From: Mucilaginibacter pineti
Lineage (GTDB): Bacteria; Bacteroidota; Bacteroidia; Sphingobacteriales; Sphingobacteriaceae
DNA: 64,000 nucleotides
Direction of reading: 5' to 3'
Assembly: GCF_900101875.1 (NCBI RefSeq)
Contig: NZ_FNAI01000017.1
Coordinates: 79,427-143,426 of the forward strand
Below are positions 1 to 8,899 of the stretch, in pieces. Under the pieces are notes generated by a model. That model saw only the letters and a program-made list of their open reading frames with translations, was not told the DNA's origin and ran no database searches. A program made the translations under genes and the position numbers. The number at the start of each line of letters is the position of its first letter. The first letter of the stretch is position 1.

Positions 1-116
1 TTGTCATTTCGACGAGGTACGAGGAGAAATCTTGTACGATATACATATCGAACAAGCATAGCACACTTACAAAGCCGCATAAGATTTCTCACTCGTACCT
101 CGTATCGAAATGACAA
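1..116. repeat. TGTCAT-type long inverted repeat, copy A
   Basis: The segment opens with TTGTCATTTCGACGAGGTAC and closes with the near reverse complement ending CGAAATGACAA. The inner arms GGAGAAATCTT and AAGATTTCTC also pair. The same outer and inner arms recur at 51006-51149 around a different middle. This is a noncoding, imperfect palindrome that could fold on either strand. The remaining 261 bases before the first gene are AT-rich and I see no coding potential or clear promoter in them. Confidence 0.8.
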
Positions 117-377
117 AATTTATTTTACAATGATTTTGGAAGTCGTATTTATTCTCTCGTAACAAATCAAATACAAAACTGCAAATGCCAGCCCCGTTAG
201 GTTACTTTATGCAACCAATAAACTAAATTTAGCTTACCAGCCCTGTTATTATCACAAGCCGTTAAACTGCTGTAAGTATTTGCAGTACAGGCATAAATAG
301 TAAATGGATGTTTTTATATAAACATTCAGTTAATATTAATTAAATTTAACGTTATTGGATGTTAATCCCGTTTTAGT

Positions 378-959
378 ATGCCCAATAAGATAGTTTTAAG
401 TGATATGGACCTTATCGACCGCTTAAAGGCGGATGATGAAACGGCTATATCGGCTATCTACAAGAAATACTGGCAACTGTTATATGTTTCGGCATATAAT
501 GTACTGAAGGATAGGCAAGCCTGCGAAGATATGATCCAGGAACTGTTCATCAAACTCTGGAAAAACCGGGCCGCCATCGAAATCAGCGTATCATTAAAGG
601 CTTACCTGTACGCGTCTATCCGGTACGAGGTTTACCGGCAAATGCGAAGCGGGCCCGTCCGAAGCGACATTTTTGACGATCTGCCCCAACGCCTGCAAAC
701 CCCCGCTGATTACGAGAACATCGAATACAAGGAACTCATAGCCCAGGTAAGTTCGGTAGTGGGCACACTGCCCCAGAAATGCAGGGAGGTTTACCAATTA
801 AGCAGGGATGAGTGTTTAACCCATAAACAAATTGCCCTGCGGCTCAATATCTCCACTAAAACTGTCGAAAATCATTTAACCAAAGCGTTAAGGCAATTAC
901 GTACCTCGCTGGGTAGCTTTTTTTTGCTGCAAATGGTTATGCTTTTGCTGAAAAGGTGA
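378..959 (+). CDS. ECF RNA polymerase sigma-70 factor (FecI-like, Bacteroidota expansion type)
   Basis: The 193-residue protein has the ECF layout. Region 2 lies at about residues 26-92, with an acidic EDMIQELFIKLW helix, and a region 4 helix-turn-helix lies at about 135-185 (HKQIALRLNISTKTVENHL). No region 3 or extra domain is present. It heads a gene set that contains a FecR anti-sigma factor and a SusC transporter with an STN signalling domain. From knowledge of Fec-type cell-surface signalling I infer that it is released when the SusC protein binds substrate, and that it then drives the downstream glycan-utilization genes. A separate gene lies between it and the anti-sigma gene, which is unusual. 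The substrate signal itself cannot be read from the sequence. Confidence 0.93.
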   Translation: MPNKIVLSDMDLIDRLKADDETAISAIYKKYWQLLYVSAYNVLKDRQACEDMIQELFIKLWKNRAAIEISVSLKAYLYASIRYEVYRQMRSGPVRSDIFDDLPQRLQTPADYENIEYKELIAQVSSVVGTLPQKCREVYQLSRDECLTHKQIALRLNISTKTVENHLTKALRQLRTSLGSFFLLQMVMLLLKR

Positions 960-1078
960 ATTAATCATTATTAGTAATTTATCAGACACATTATTCAAAG
1001 ATAATCTCCTCTTAAAGCAGGTATCAGTATTTTCTGTTTTTTTATAGTACTATGTATTACATATTACTATTTAATGTA

Positions 1079-1086
1079 TACCTTTG
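1079..1086 (+). promoter_or_regulatory. Candidate Bacteroidota -7 promoter element (TAnnTTTG)
   Basis: TACCTTTG matches the Bacteroidetes -7 consensus TAnnTTTG and lies 20 bases upstream of the ATG at 1107. I do not see a convincing TTTG -33 box at the expected distance, so this is only a candidate. If real, the aspartyl-protease-like gene has its own start of transcription separate from the sigma gene. Confidence 0.35.
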
Positions 1087-1106
1087 TCTTGATTTAATTA
1101 TGTTTT

Positions 1107-2285
1107 ATGAAAAGTTGGTCATTCTTTATCTGTCTATGCGCAGCTATACCCGCGGGTATAGCACAAACACGCCTGCCGCTAATTCATTCAGGCAGCGAAA
1201 AAGCTATCATTATAGATGGTAAATACGTAAAAACCGATTGGCAATTTGATCCTAACGCCAATCAGGATACTTATTATGTCAACGTACCCCGTGCTGATAG
1301 CAGGGTTATTTTCCGTACCGATCAGGCTGAACTTAAATTTAAGACCCGCTTTGGCCGGGAATATAATTTCTTAGTTGTTTTAAACAATAAGGATACTTGT
1401 CATATCTGCATCAGCGCAAAGGATGGACCTGCGGTAAGACAGGCTGTAACTGGCCATTCCTATCCAGATACAATTCCTTTCATGCTGAAAGGGGCGCGCG
1501 TTTATCTTGCCGGCAAGTTGAATGGTGATCACGCGGTTACGATACAGTTAGACTTTGGGGCAGGCGGCGCTATTGTAAATAAAATGGTTTCGGAACAATT
1601 GGCGCTACAGTTCGACGGGAAGACCATGACCAGTAATACGCAGGGTTTGAACGAAGCGAGGGCCAGTACGCATAATAGGCTGGAGATTGGGCATCAGCAA
1701 TGGACAAACCTGCCGTTTACCGAGGTTGGCAACATGCAGATGGGTGAAGATGTCATTATTGGTAATGGTCTGTTCCGGGACAAAGTGATCGAACTGGATT
1801 ACGACAATAAAGTGCTGATCGTATATAATAACCTGCCGTCAAAGGCAAAAAAATATAGGGTCCAGCCAGTATACTATGAGCAAGACCGGCCTAAATTTGA
1901 AGCAACGATCATGCAAAATAACCAGCCTTTTAACTTTTGGTTTTTGTTTGATACCGGCAGAGATGGCACCATGCTCATAGGTAAGGATTTTACAGGGCAA
2001 AGCGATAACTGGAATAAACTGCAGGCTTTGATGGTGCTGCCTGATGGACGTAAAATCGTGAGGCTGGACGCAGTCATCAGCGGGCAGAAGATTAAGGACA
2101 TTGTAACCAACGCCGCTGATCCGGTTAACGCAGCAAGCCGACCTACATTAATTGGTAACCAGGTGCTCAACCATTTCAACGTGATATTGGATAACCCCAG
2201 GGGCTTGCTATACCTTAAACCGAATGGCAGGTGGAAAGAACCTTACTCCAACTACGACGATTACTTAAAGACAATTAAAAAGTAG
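1107..2285 (+). CDS. Secreted two-lobed aspartyl-protease-like (retropepsin-type) protein
   Basis: The protein has 392 residues and an N-terminal signal peptide (about 1-19, ending GIAQ). Two retropepsin-like lobes are visible. The first has D149-F-G followed by a later IIGNGLF, and the second has D282-T-G followed by LIGNQVL. Each pair matches the Asp-containing active loop and the hydrophobic-Gly flap motif of Asp_protease_2-type folds, so the chain looks like an internally duplicated pepsin-like arrangement. The first loop reads DFG where DTG or DSG is normal, so activity is uncertain. It sits between the ECF sigma gene (147 bases upstream) and the FecR gene (139 bases downstream). It could cut glycopeptides in the periplasm or take part in signalling. 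Neither role is shown by the sequence. Confidence 0.75.
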   Translation: MKSWSFFICLCAAIPAGIAQTRLPLIHSGSEKAIIIDGKYVKTDWQFDPNANQDTYYVNVPRADSRVIFRTDQAELKFKTRFGREYNFLVVLNNKDTCHICISAKDGPAVRQAVTGHSYPDTIPFMLKGARVYLAGKLNGDHAVTIQLDFGAGGAIVNKMVSEQLALQFDGKTMTSNTQGLNEARASTHNRLEIGHQQWTNLPFTEVGNMQMGEDVIIGNGLFRDKVIELDYDNKVLIVYNNLPSKAKKYRVQPVYYEQDRPKFEATIMQNNQPFNFWFLFDTGRDGTMLIGKDFTGQSDNWNKLQALMVLPDGRKIVRLDAVISGQKIKDIVTNAADPVNAASRPTLIGNQVLNHFNVILDNPRGLLYLKPNGRWKEPYSNYDDYLKTIKK

Positions 2286-2424
2286 GTTGTTTCGCCAAGC
2301 ATTAGTTATGATTAAAGTGTATGAATTTTTCTTAACGCTCTCACTAAATTTAATAATTACTGCATTTTTTTGATTAGCATTAGGGGATACCCCGGTTTTT
2401 ATACTCTCCTTATAAAAACCAATT

Positions 2425-3585
2425 GTGCAAAAGCAGGAATTTCTTCAATTAGTTGATAAATACCTTAAAGGTCAGGCCTCTGACCGGGAGGAACAACTGT
2501 TGCTGAATTTTTTCGACAGTTTTCAATCCGATGAAGATTGGGACAAAGCCGTATCAGGCACAAAACAACAGCTGGAAGATAAAATGCTGCAGCGGCTTCA
2601 ACACGCGGTACGGCAATCAAACAGTCAACAACACCGCGGCGTTTTTAATCTTTTTACGTTCAGGAACATTGCGGCGGCTGCCATTACGTTTGCCATTATT
2701 GGTACTGCTGCTTTTTATGGCCTTAAACAACGTGCAGTTAAACCCTTAACGGCTGCTAATAAGCCAGTGGTAAAGCACGATGTAAACCCCGGTAAAAACG
2801 CGGCCATCCTCACGCTTGATAATGGCGAACAGGTAGTGCTTGATTCGGCTAAAATTGGTACCCTGGCAAAAAAGGGGAAGATCAGCATAAAGAAAACTAA
2901 AGACGGGCAGGTGATTTACACTGCCGATAAAGGTGCCGCACCGGCAGGTGCACAGATCTCTTATAATACCATCAGTACGCCCCGCGGCGGCCAGTACCAG
3001 GTAATACTGCCCGATGGTACCCGGGTTTGGCTCAACGCGGCATCGTCATTAAAATTCCCTACCGCTTTTGTTGGTAACCAGCGTAATGTTGAGCTCAATG
3101 GCGAGGCATATTTTGAAGTGGCCAAAAACGCCGCCAAACCTTTCAATGTAAAAGTTAACGCCATGAACGTGAAGGTTTTGGGTACACACTTTAATATTAT
3201 GGCCTATAATGATGAGGATGCCATGAAAACCACCTTGCTTGAAGGATCTGTCCAGTTAATAAACGGGGCTTTAAGTAATTATTTAAAACCGGGAGAACAG
3301 GGCGTTGTTAAGGGTAATAATGTGAAGGTGATGAGTGTAGATGCCGACAAGGCCATCGCCTGGAAAAACGGCTTCTTTGAGTTCGACCGTTCAAGCATTG
3401 AGGATATCATGAAACAGCTTTCGCGCTGGTACGATACCGAAGTTACCTATGAAGGTAAAATGCCCGATGACGAGTTTGTAGGAAAAATTGAACGGAGTGT
3501 AAAGCTATCGCAGGTACTGCATGTGCTGGAGTTAAATCACGTTCATTTTAAAATAGAGAATAAAAAGATAACTGTAACACCATAA
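2425..3585 (+). CDS. FecR-family anti-sigma factor
   Basis: The 386-residue protein has a cytoplasmic N-terminal part (1-79), one membrane helix at about 80-100 (NIAAAAITFAIIGTAAFYGL) and a periplasmic FecR domain at about 180-285. A C-terminal DUF4974-like segment from about 310 would contact the STN domain of the transporter. The start is GTG at 2425; no better ATG precedes the conserved N-terminus. In the Fec paradigm it binds the ECF sigma factor at the inner membrane and releases it on a signal from the outer-membrane transporter. The next gene encodes just such a transporter, which supports this pairing. Which sigma factor it binds is inferred from proximity to the gene at 378-959. Confidence 0.93.
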   Translation: MQKQEFLQLVDKYLKGQASDREEQLLLNFFDSFQSDEDWDKAVSGTKQQLEDKMLQRLQHAVRQSNSQQHRGVFNLFTFRNIAAAAITFAIIGTAAFYGLKQRAVKPLTAANKPVVKHDVNPGKNAAILTLDNGEQVVLDSAKIGTLAKKGKISIKKTKDGQVIYTADKGAAPAGAQISYNTISTPRGGQYQVILPDGTRVWLNAASSLKFPTAFVGNQRNVELNGEAYFEVAKNAAKPFNVKVNAMNVKVLGTHFNIMAYNDEDAMKTTLLEGSVQLINGALSNYLKPGEQGVVKGNNVKVMSVDADKAIAWKNGFFEFDRSSIEDIMKQLSRWYDTEVTYEGKMPDDEFVGKIERSVKLSQVLHVLELNHVHFKIENKKITVTP

Positions 3586-3672
3586 CCAAACTAAAAACCA
3601 CCAGCAATACTTATGAAAAAAAACCGACGAAGCCAGTAATACCACTTTTCTTCCCGCTTATCCATAAAAAAA

Positions 3673-3696
3673 CCGGAAGGGCTGCAACCCTCCCGG
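3673..3696 (+). terminator. Stem-loop between fecR-like and susC-like genes
   Basis: CCGGAAGGG and CCCTCCCGG pair as a nine-position stem with one A-C mismatch around the loop CTGCAA. It is preceded by a run of A and followed by an AT-rich stretch, without a clean U tract. It may attenuate read-through from the regulator genes or stabilise the 5' end of the susC transcript. I cannot decide between these from sequence. Confidence 0.45.
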
Positions 3697-3763
3697 AGTA
3701 AAATATTTGGATCAGGCTATCAAGTTTCATTAACAGACACATTAACCCAAACACGACGAAGTT

Positions 3764-6700
3764 ATGCAAATAAACTTTAGGGGTAAACTATTTTACGTCC
3801 CTGGTAAACCAACCTCAAAACTGTTTTTGACCATGAAATTAACGGTCCTACTCATTATTATCGGCTGTTTGCACCTGAGTGCCAAAAGTTTCTCGCAAAC
3901 TATAACGCTTAGTACCAACGGTACCGCTATTGAAAAAGTATTTACCGCTATTGAAAAGCAAAGCGGCTATTACTTTTTTTACAAATACAAGGAAATAAAG
4001 GGTGCCAAGCCTATAACCCTTAACCTTAAAAATGCCACGCTTGACGAAGCCTTGCAGGCCTGTTTCAAAAACGAGCCTCTTACCTACACCATCGAAAACA
4101 AAACGATAATTGTAAATAAAAAGGAGGCCGTTGCGGCTAATGATAAGCCGGCTGATAAGATCACGGTAACAGGTACGGTGCTTGATGCCAGTAACCAGCC
4201 GCTGCCGGGTGTAAGCATCCACGTAAAAGGAGCAACCGACGGGGTTATTAGCGGTCCCGATGGCAAGTACAGCATAAAGGTTGATGATAATGCGGTTTTA
4301 CAGTTCACTTTTCTGGGTTTTAAAATGAAGGAAGAGCCGGTAAACAAGCGTACATCAATTAACGTAATAATGCAGGAAGACAGCCGCGACTTAAAAGAAG
4401 TTGTAGTAATTGGCTACGGTAACCTGGAACGTAAGGATGTTACCGGTGCGGTAGGCTCTGTAAAAATGAGCAACATAAAGGAAATAAAGGCCGCCAGTCT
4501 TGACCTTAAACTTGCCGGTCAGTTGGCCGGTGTTACCGTAAACCAGGTAACAGGTACGCCGGGCGGTGGTGTATCCATCAATATCCGCGGTGCAGGTTCG
4601 GTAGGTGCGGGTGATGATCCCTTGTACGTGGTTGACGGCTTCCCTTTATCTCCGGGCTTCGATCAGTATTCAAACCCATTGAGTACCATTAACCCTGATG
4701 ATATTGAAAGCATCAGCGTATTAAAGGATGCGGCTTCCACAGCTATCTACGGTTCGCGCGGATCAAATGGTGTTATATTAATAAACACCAAAAGGGCTAA
4801 AAAAGGAGAATCGAGCGTAACGGTAAATACTTCTACAGGTTTGCAATCTATACTTTCGGGCAGTAAGTTAAAAATGATGACGGCCGAGCAGTATGCACAA
4901 TGGCGTACAGAAGCATTACAAGATCTTGATAAAGCCAACGGTGTACCATATAACATTGATCAATTACCGGTAGCATTCAGAAATCCTAAAAAGCTTGGTG
5001 CAGGAACCGACTGGTTTGATGCCGTAACCCGTACTGCACCACTGCAAAATTACGATGTTACCGTTGCCAACGGAACGGATAAAGTACGGTCGTTGTTTTC
5101 AATGGGCTTTTTTAACCAGGAAGGTACTTTATTAAATACAGGCTTTAAAAGGTACTCCATGAAAGCCAATATGGATGCCGATGTGGTAAAGAACGTAACA
5201 GTAGGCCTTAGTATAGCACCTACTTATAGTTTAAGGAATTTACAGGAAACGGATGGCCATTTTAACAGCGGGGTATTAAGCCAGGCCTATTTGGAAAGCC
5301 CCCTTACCCCGGTTAAACAGCCGGATGGCTCTTATACAAATGTTATAGGTTCGCCGGGTAATACTAATATTGCGGGTACTTCAGAAAATGCCAACCCTGT
5401 TAGCGAGCTGGTAAACACCCGGAATGATCGCAAGGAGTTTCGCGCCTTGGCCAATACTTATATTAACTGGCAAATAATTAAGGGATTGGATGTAAGATCA
5501 ACCTTTGGTATTGATTACCAGACCAAATCGCAGGATTATTTCCGCCCATCATATCTCGGAGGGTTCCGCATACCAAATTCTGATGGAACACAGGTAAAAG
5601 CTATAGGTTCTTTCACCTCGGCCAATGTTTTAAACTGGCTTAATGAAAATACCATCAATTACAAAAAAACCTGGGGAAACCATACGTTAACCGTGTTAGG
5701 TGGTTATACCATTCAACAGGAAGAAGATCATAGCCGGTTAACATTCGGGTCTGGTTTTCCAGACGATGTTATACAATCTGTAAATGCAGCAACAATTGTT
5801 ACTGCAAGCGCGGGTGACGAAAAATGGCGGTTATTGTCGTTTTTAAGCAGGGTAAATTACTCATTTAAAGATAAATATCTATTGAGCGCATCCATCCGTC
5901 GTGATGGTTCATCAAGGTTTGCAGTAGGCCACCAATGGGGAACCTTCCCATCAGTATCCGGCGGATGGCGCATCTCTGATGAATCATTTTTTCCTAAAAC
6001 AGATCTGATAGACGAAATTAAATTTACCGGTAGTTACGGTTTGGCAGGTAACAACAATGTGGGTAACTATCAATCCATACCCGGTGTAGATCAAACCAAT
6101 TATACTTTTGGTGGTGTACTTGCCCCCGGCGCTTCATTAACCCAACTGGGTAATACAGAACTGGGCTGGGAAACCACAAAGCAATTAGATATTGGTATGG
6201 ATCTGTCATTATTTAAAGGCCGGGTTTATTTAATTGCCGAATACTATAATCGTTATACCGAAAGGATGCTGCAATACTTAGGGGTGCCGCCGGCATCCGG
6301 TTATGATGGCGCATTAACCAATGTGGGTAACGTACGCAACAGGGGCTGGGAGTTTACCTTAACAACAAAAAATATTATTGGCCAGGGCTTCAACTGGACT
6401 TCGGACTTTAACATATCATTTAACCGCAACAAGGTGATAAGCTTAGGCCAAACACCACAAATATACGATGCTCCTGCTGGTGATAACCCTGCCAGTATCA
6501 CCAAGGTGGGTTACCCGCTGGGACAGTTTTATGGCTATATTTTTGAAGGGATCTATCAAAACCAAAAAGACCTGGATAGCAGCCCGCATTTTGCCGATGC
6601 ACAGGTGGGCAACATAAAATACAAAGACGTAAGCGGTCCGGATGGAAAACCCGATGGGGTAATTGACACTTACGATCAAACTATTGTAGGTAACCCCTGG

Positions 6701-7201
6701 GCTAAATTTACATTTGGTTTCAACAATCACCTGTCATACAAAAACTTCGACATGAATATTGTTACCGCAGGTTCGGTAGGCGGTCATGTGTTTGATCTTT
6801 ACAAACAATTTACCACCAACCTTGATGGTATATTTAATGTAGAGCAATCAGTTATACAGCGCTGGCGTTCTGAAAAACAGCCCGGTGCAGGCCTTATACC
6901 AACCACGGTTTCAAATACAGGCTATGCCCGTGATTTTTACCCTTCATATTGGGTTGAAAGTAATTCATACCTGATGTTTAAGGATATCTCTTTGGGGTAT
7001 AATATCAAAACAAAGTTCAGCAGAAATTTCAGGGTATATTTTAGTGCGCAAAACGCAATTTTAATAACCGGTTATAAAGGAGGCAATCCCGAGGTTGGTA
7101 TAGACGGACAGGATGGCAACCGTTCACTTTCGCCAAATGTAAATTTCACCGGGTATCCTGTTTCGGCTGTTTATACACTGGGTTGTAATGTTACATTTTA
7201 A
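3764..7201 (+). CDS. SusC/RagA-family TonB-dependent outer-membrane transporter with STN signalling domain
   Basis: This is an 1145-residue outer-membrane transporter. After a signal sequence (MKLTVLLIIIGCLHLSAKSF; an internal ATG at 3833 is an alternative start) comes an STN domain at about residues 45-118. A CarboxypepD_reg-like beta domain follows at about 133-208. The EVVVIGYG motif typical of SusC proteins leads into the plug domain, and the C-terminal barrel ends in an aromatic strand (YTLGCNVTF). Its job is TonB-driven import of oligosaccharides together with the SusD lipoprotein 52 bases downstream. The STN domain indicates that it also signals to the FecR/ECF pair upstream. The ligand cannot be read directly; the nearby GH92, GH20, GH3 and GH78 enzymes suggest a branched glycan. 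Confidence 0.95.
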   Translation: MQINFRGKLFYVPGKPTSKLFLTMKLTVLLIIIGCLHLSAKSFSQTITLSTNGTAIEKVFTAIEKQSGYYFFYKYKEIKGAKPITLNLKNATLDEALQACFKNEPLTYTIENKTIIVNKKEAVAANDKPADKITVTGTVLDASNQPLPGVSIHVKGATDGVISGPDGKYSIKVDDNAVLQFTFLGFKMKEEPVNKRTSINVIMQEDSRDLKEVVVIGYGNLERKDVTGAVGSVKMSNIKEIKAASLDLKLAGQLAGVTVNQVTGTPGGGVSINIRGAGSVGAGDDPLYVVDGFPLSPGFDQYSNPLSTINPDDIESISVLKDAASTAIYGSRGSNGVILINTKRAKKGESSVTVNTSTGLQSILSGSKLKMMTAEQYAQWRTEALQDLDKANGVPYNIDQLPVAFRNPKKLGAGTDWFDAVTRTAPLQNYDVTVANGTDKVRSLFSMGFFNQEGTLLNTGFKRYSMKANMDADVVKNVTVGLSIAPTYSLRNLQETDGHFNSGVLSQAYLESPLTPVKQPDGSYTNVIGSPGNTNIAGTSENANPVSELVNTRNDRKEFRALANTYINWQIIKGLDVRSTFGIDYQTKSQDYFRPSYLGGFRIPNSDGTQVKAIGSFTSANVLNWLNENTINYKKTWGNHTLTVLGGYTIQQEEDHSRLTFGSGFPDDVIQSVNAATIVTASAGDEKWRLLSFLSRVNYSFKDKYLLSASIRRDGSSRFAVGHQWGTFPSVSGGWRISDESFFPKTDLIDEIKFTGSYGLAGNNNVGNYQSIPGVDQTNYTFGGVLAPGASLTQLGNTELGWETTKQLDIGMDLSLFKGRVYLIAEYYNRYTERMLQYLGVPPASGYDGALTNVGNVRNRGWEFTLTTKNIIGQGFNWTSDFNISFNRNKVISLGQTPQIYDAPAGDNPASITKVGYPLGQFYGYIFEGIYQNQKDLDSSPHFADAQVGNIKYKDVSGPDGKPDGVIDTYDQTIVGNPWAKFTFGFNNHLSYKNFDMNIVTAGSVGGHVFDLYKQFTTNLDGIFNVEQSVIQRWRSEKQPGAGLIPTTVSNTGYARDFYPSYWVESNSYLMFKDISLGYNIKTKFSRNFRVYFSAQNAILITGYKGGNPEVGIDGQDGNRSLSPNVNFTGYPVSAVYTLGCNVTF

Positions 7202-7253
7202 TTAAACCGAAAGTTTATTAAACGATTTGTTTTAAACAATAATAACTAAACAG

Positions 7254-8750
7254 ATGAAAAAATATATATACCTTTTTATCCTTGCCGCGTTTGCTACTGC
7301 AGGCTGCAAAAAGGATTTTTTAAAACTGCAGCCTACCGATACACAAAACCAGGCCAACTTTTTTAAAACAGAAGGCCAGTTCAGGCAGGCAATTAATGGC
7401 GCTTATGCCCCGTTACAAAATTTATACAACGGTTACTTCTGGGCAATGGCCGAAATGCGTTCTGATAATACCTCATATGAATACAATGATGGCGACCGCT
7501 CTACCTCTGTTACTTTCAGGGAGGAGATAGACGAGTTCAGAGAGCTGAATAATAATGAAACAGTGGGCGAGTTTTTTGGCATTTGCTATACCGATATAAG
7601 CAGGTGTAACTTAATCCTGCTGAATTTACCGGCGGCTAAATTAGCCCCCGCCGTTGCAGATACCATAGGCGGGCAGGCCAGTTTTTTAAGGGCATTCAAT
7701 TATTTTAACCTGGTGCGCATGTATGGCGATGTTCCGCTGGTACTTACCGAAATAAAATCAATAAGTGATGCATTTGATGTAGCCAAAAAAACTACCGCTG
7801 CAAACATTTATACCCAGGTAATTGCCGATGCTACAGATGCCATAGCTAAGCTCCCTGTTTCATATAACTCGCCAAAAGACAAAGGCAGGGTTACTAAAGG
7901 TACCGCCGAAACCATGCTTGCAGAAGTTTACATGACCCAGCATAAGTTTGACCTTGCAATACCCTTGTTACGTGCTGTTATAGCTTCTGGCCAGTACGGA
8001 TTAAATAATGACTATGCCGATAATTTCCGCATCACCACAAAAAACAGTAAGGAATCGATATTTGAGATCCAGTACATGGAAGGGCCAAACGGACTGGGCA
8101 GCGACTTTGTAGATACCTTTATTCCCTGGGATTACTATGATAGCGACATAACAGGTCATGATATAGCCAACAGCCTGGTAAACGGCTGGAACATTCCTAC
8201 CCAGGATCTTTTAAACGCATACGAAGACGGAGATACACGAAAGGACGCTTCTATAACCGATTTTACATCTGATGAGTATGGCATCGAACTGCCTTTTATT
8301 AAAAAATACCAAACCAAGAGTGCCGAACAAGGTATAACAGCACAGGATTTTCCGGTATACAGGTATGCCGATGTTTACCTGATGCTGGCCGAGTGTTTAA
8401 ATGAGCAGGGTTTTACAGCAGGTGGCGATGCGTTTAAATACCTTAACCTGGTAAGGGAACGCGCCGGTTTAGGCGATAAAACAGCTAATAACGATGATGA
8501 CGCCCTGAATGTACCCAACCAGGAAGCTTTTCGCGCGGCCATTGCCCATGAAAGGCAGGTTGAACTGGCCTTTGAAAACCACCGCTGGTTTGATCTGGTA
8601 CGTACAGGTAAAGCAGTTGAAGTGATGACCGCCCACGCCGTTCGTGAAAGAGCTTATAAAACAGATTCATGGCCAATAGCTACATCGGCTTATAAAAATA
8701 TCCGTTTAGTTTATCCATATCCATTAGCAGAGTCAAACCTCGAAAAATAA
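7254..8750 (+). CDS. SusD/RagB-family glycan-binding outer-membrane lipoprotein
   Basis: The protein has 498 residues and begins with a type II signal peptide whose lipobox ends in Cys18 (ATAGC followed by KKDFL). The N-terminal SusD-like region and the C-terminal SusD_RagB signature (ERQVELAFENHRWFDLVRTG at about 442-461) are both clear. SusD proteins lie on the cell surface as a lid on the SusC barrel and capture the glycan. It follows the SusC gene by 52 bases and is presumably co-transcribed with it. The length is normal for the family. Confidence 0.95.
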   Translation: MKKYIYLFILAAFATAGCKKDFLKLQPTDTQNQANFFKTEGQFRQAINGAYAPLQNLYNGYFWAMAEMRSDNTSYEYNDGDRSTSVTFREEIDEFRELNNNETVGEFFGICYTDISRCNLILLNLPAAKLAPAVADTIGGQASFLRAFNYFNLVRMYGDVPLVLTEIKSISDAFDVAKKTTAANIYTQVIADATDAIAKLPVSYNSPKDKGRVTKGTAETMLAEVYMTQHKFDLAIPLLRAVIASGQYGLNNDYADNFRITTKNSKESIFEIQYMEGPNGLGSDFVDTFIPWDYYDSDITGHDIANSLVNGWNIPTQDLLNAYEDGDTRKDASITDFTSDEYGIELPFIKKYQTKSAEQGITAQDFPVYRYADVYLMLAECLNEQGFTAGGDAFKYLNLVRERAGLGDKTANNDDDALNVPNQEAFRAAIAHERQVELAFENHRWFDLVRTGKAVEVMTAHAVRERAYKTDSWPIATSAYKNIRLVYPYPLAESNLEK

Positions 8751-8760
8751 CATCGTATTT

Positions 8761-8789
8761 GTGGCCCTGTAAAACTTTTATGGGGCCAC
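8761..8789 (+). terminator. Stem-loop after susD-like gene
   Basis: GTGGCCC and GGGCCAC form a perfect seven-pair stem around an AT-rich loop, 11 bases after the SusD stop codon. No strong U tract follows, so it may be a weak terminator or a stabilising 3' hairpin. Such hairpins commonly let SusCD be made in excess over the enzymes downstream. Confidence 0.5.
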
Positions 8790-8899
8790 AATACGTTTAT
8801 AATATAGTATTGCAATAGTGGTATCATTTTTAATTAAATGTTATAACAACAATATCGCATATTAAAACAAAATCGTTCTTAAAGCTATATATAAGTGTA

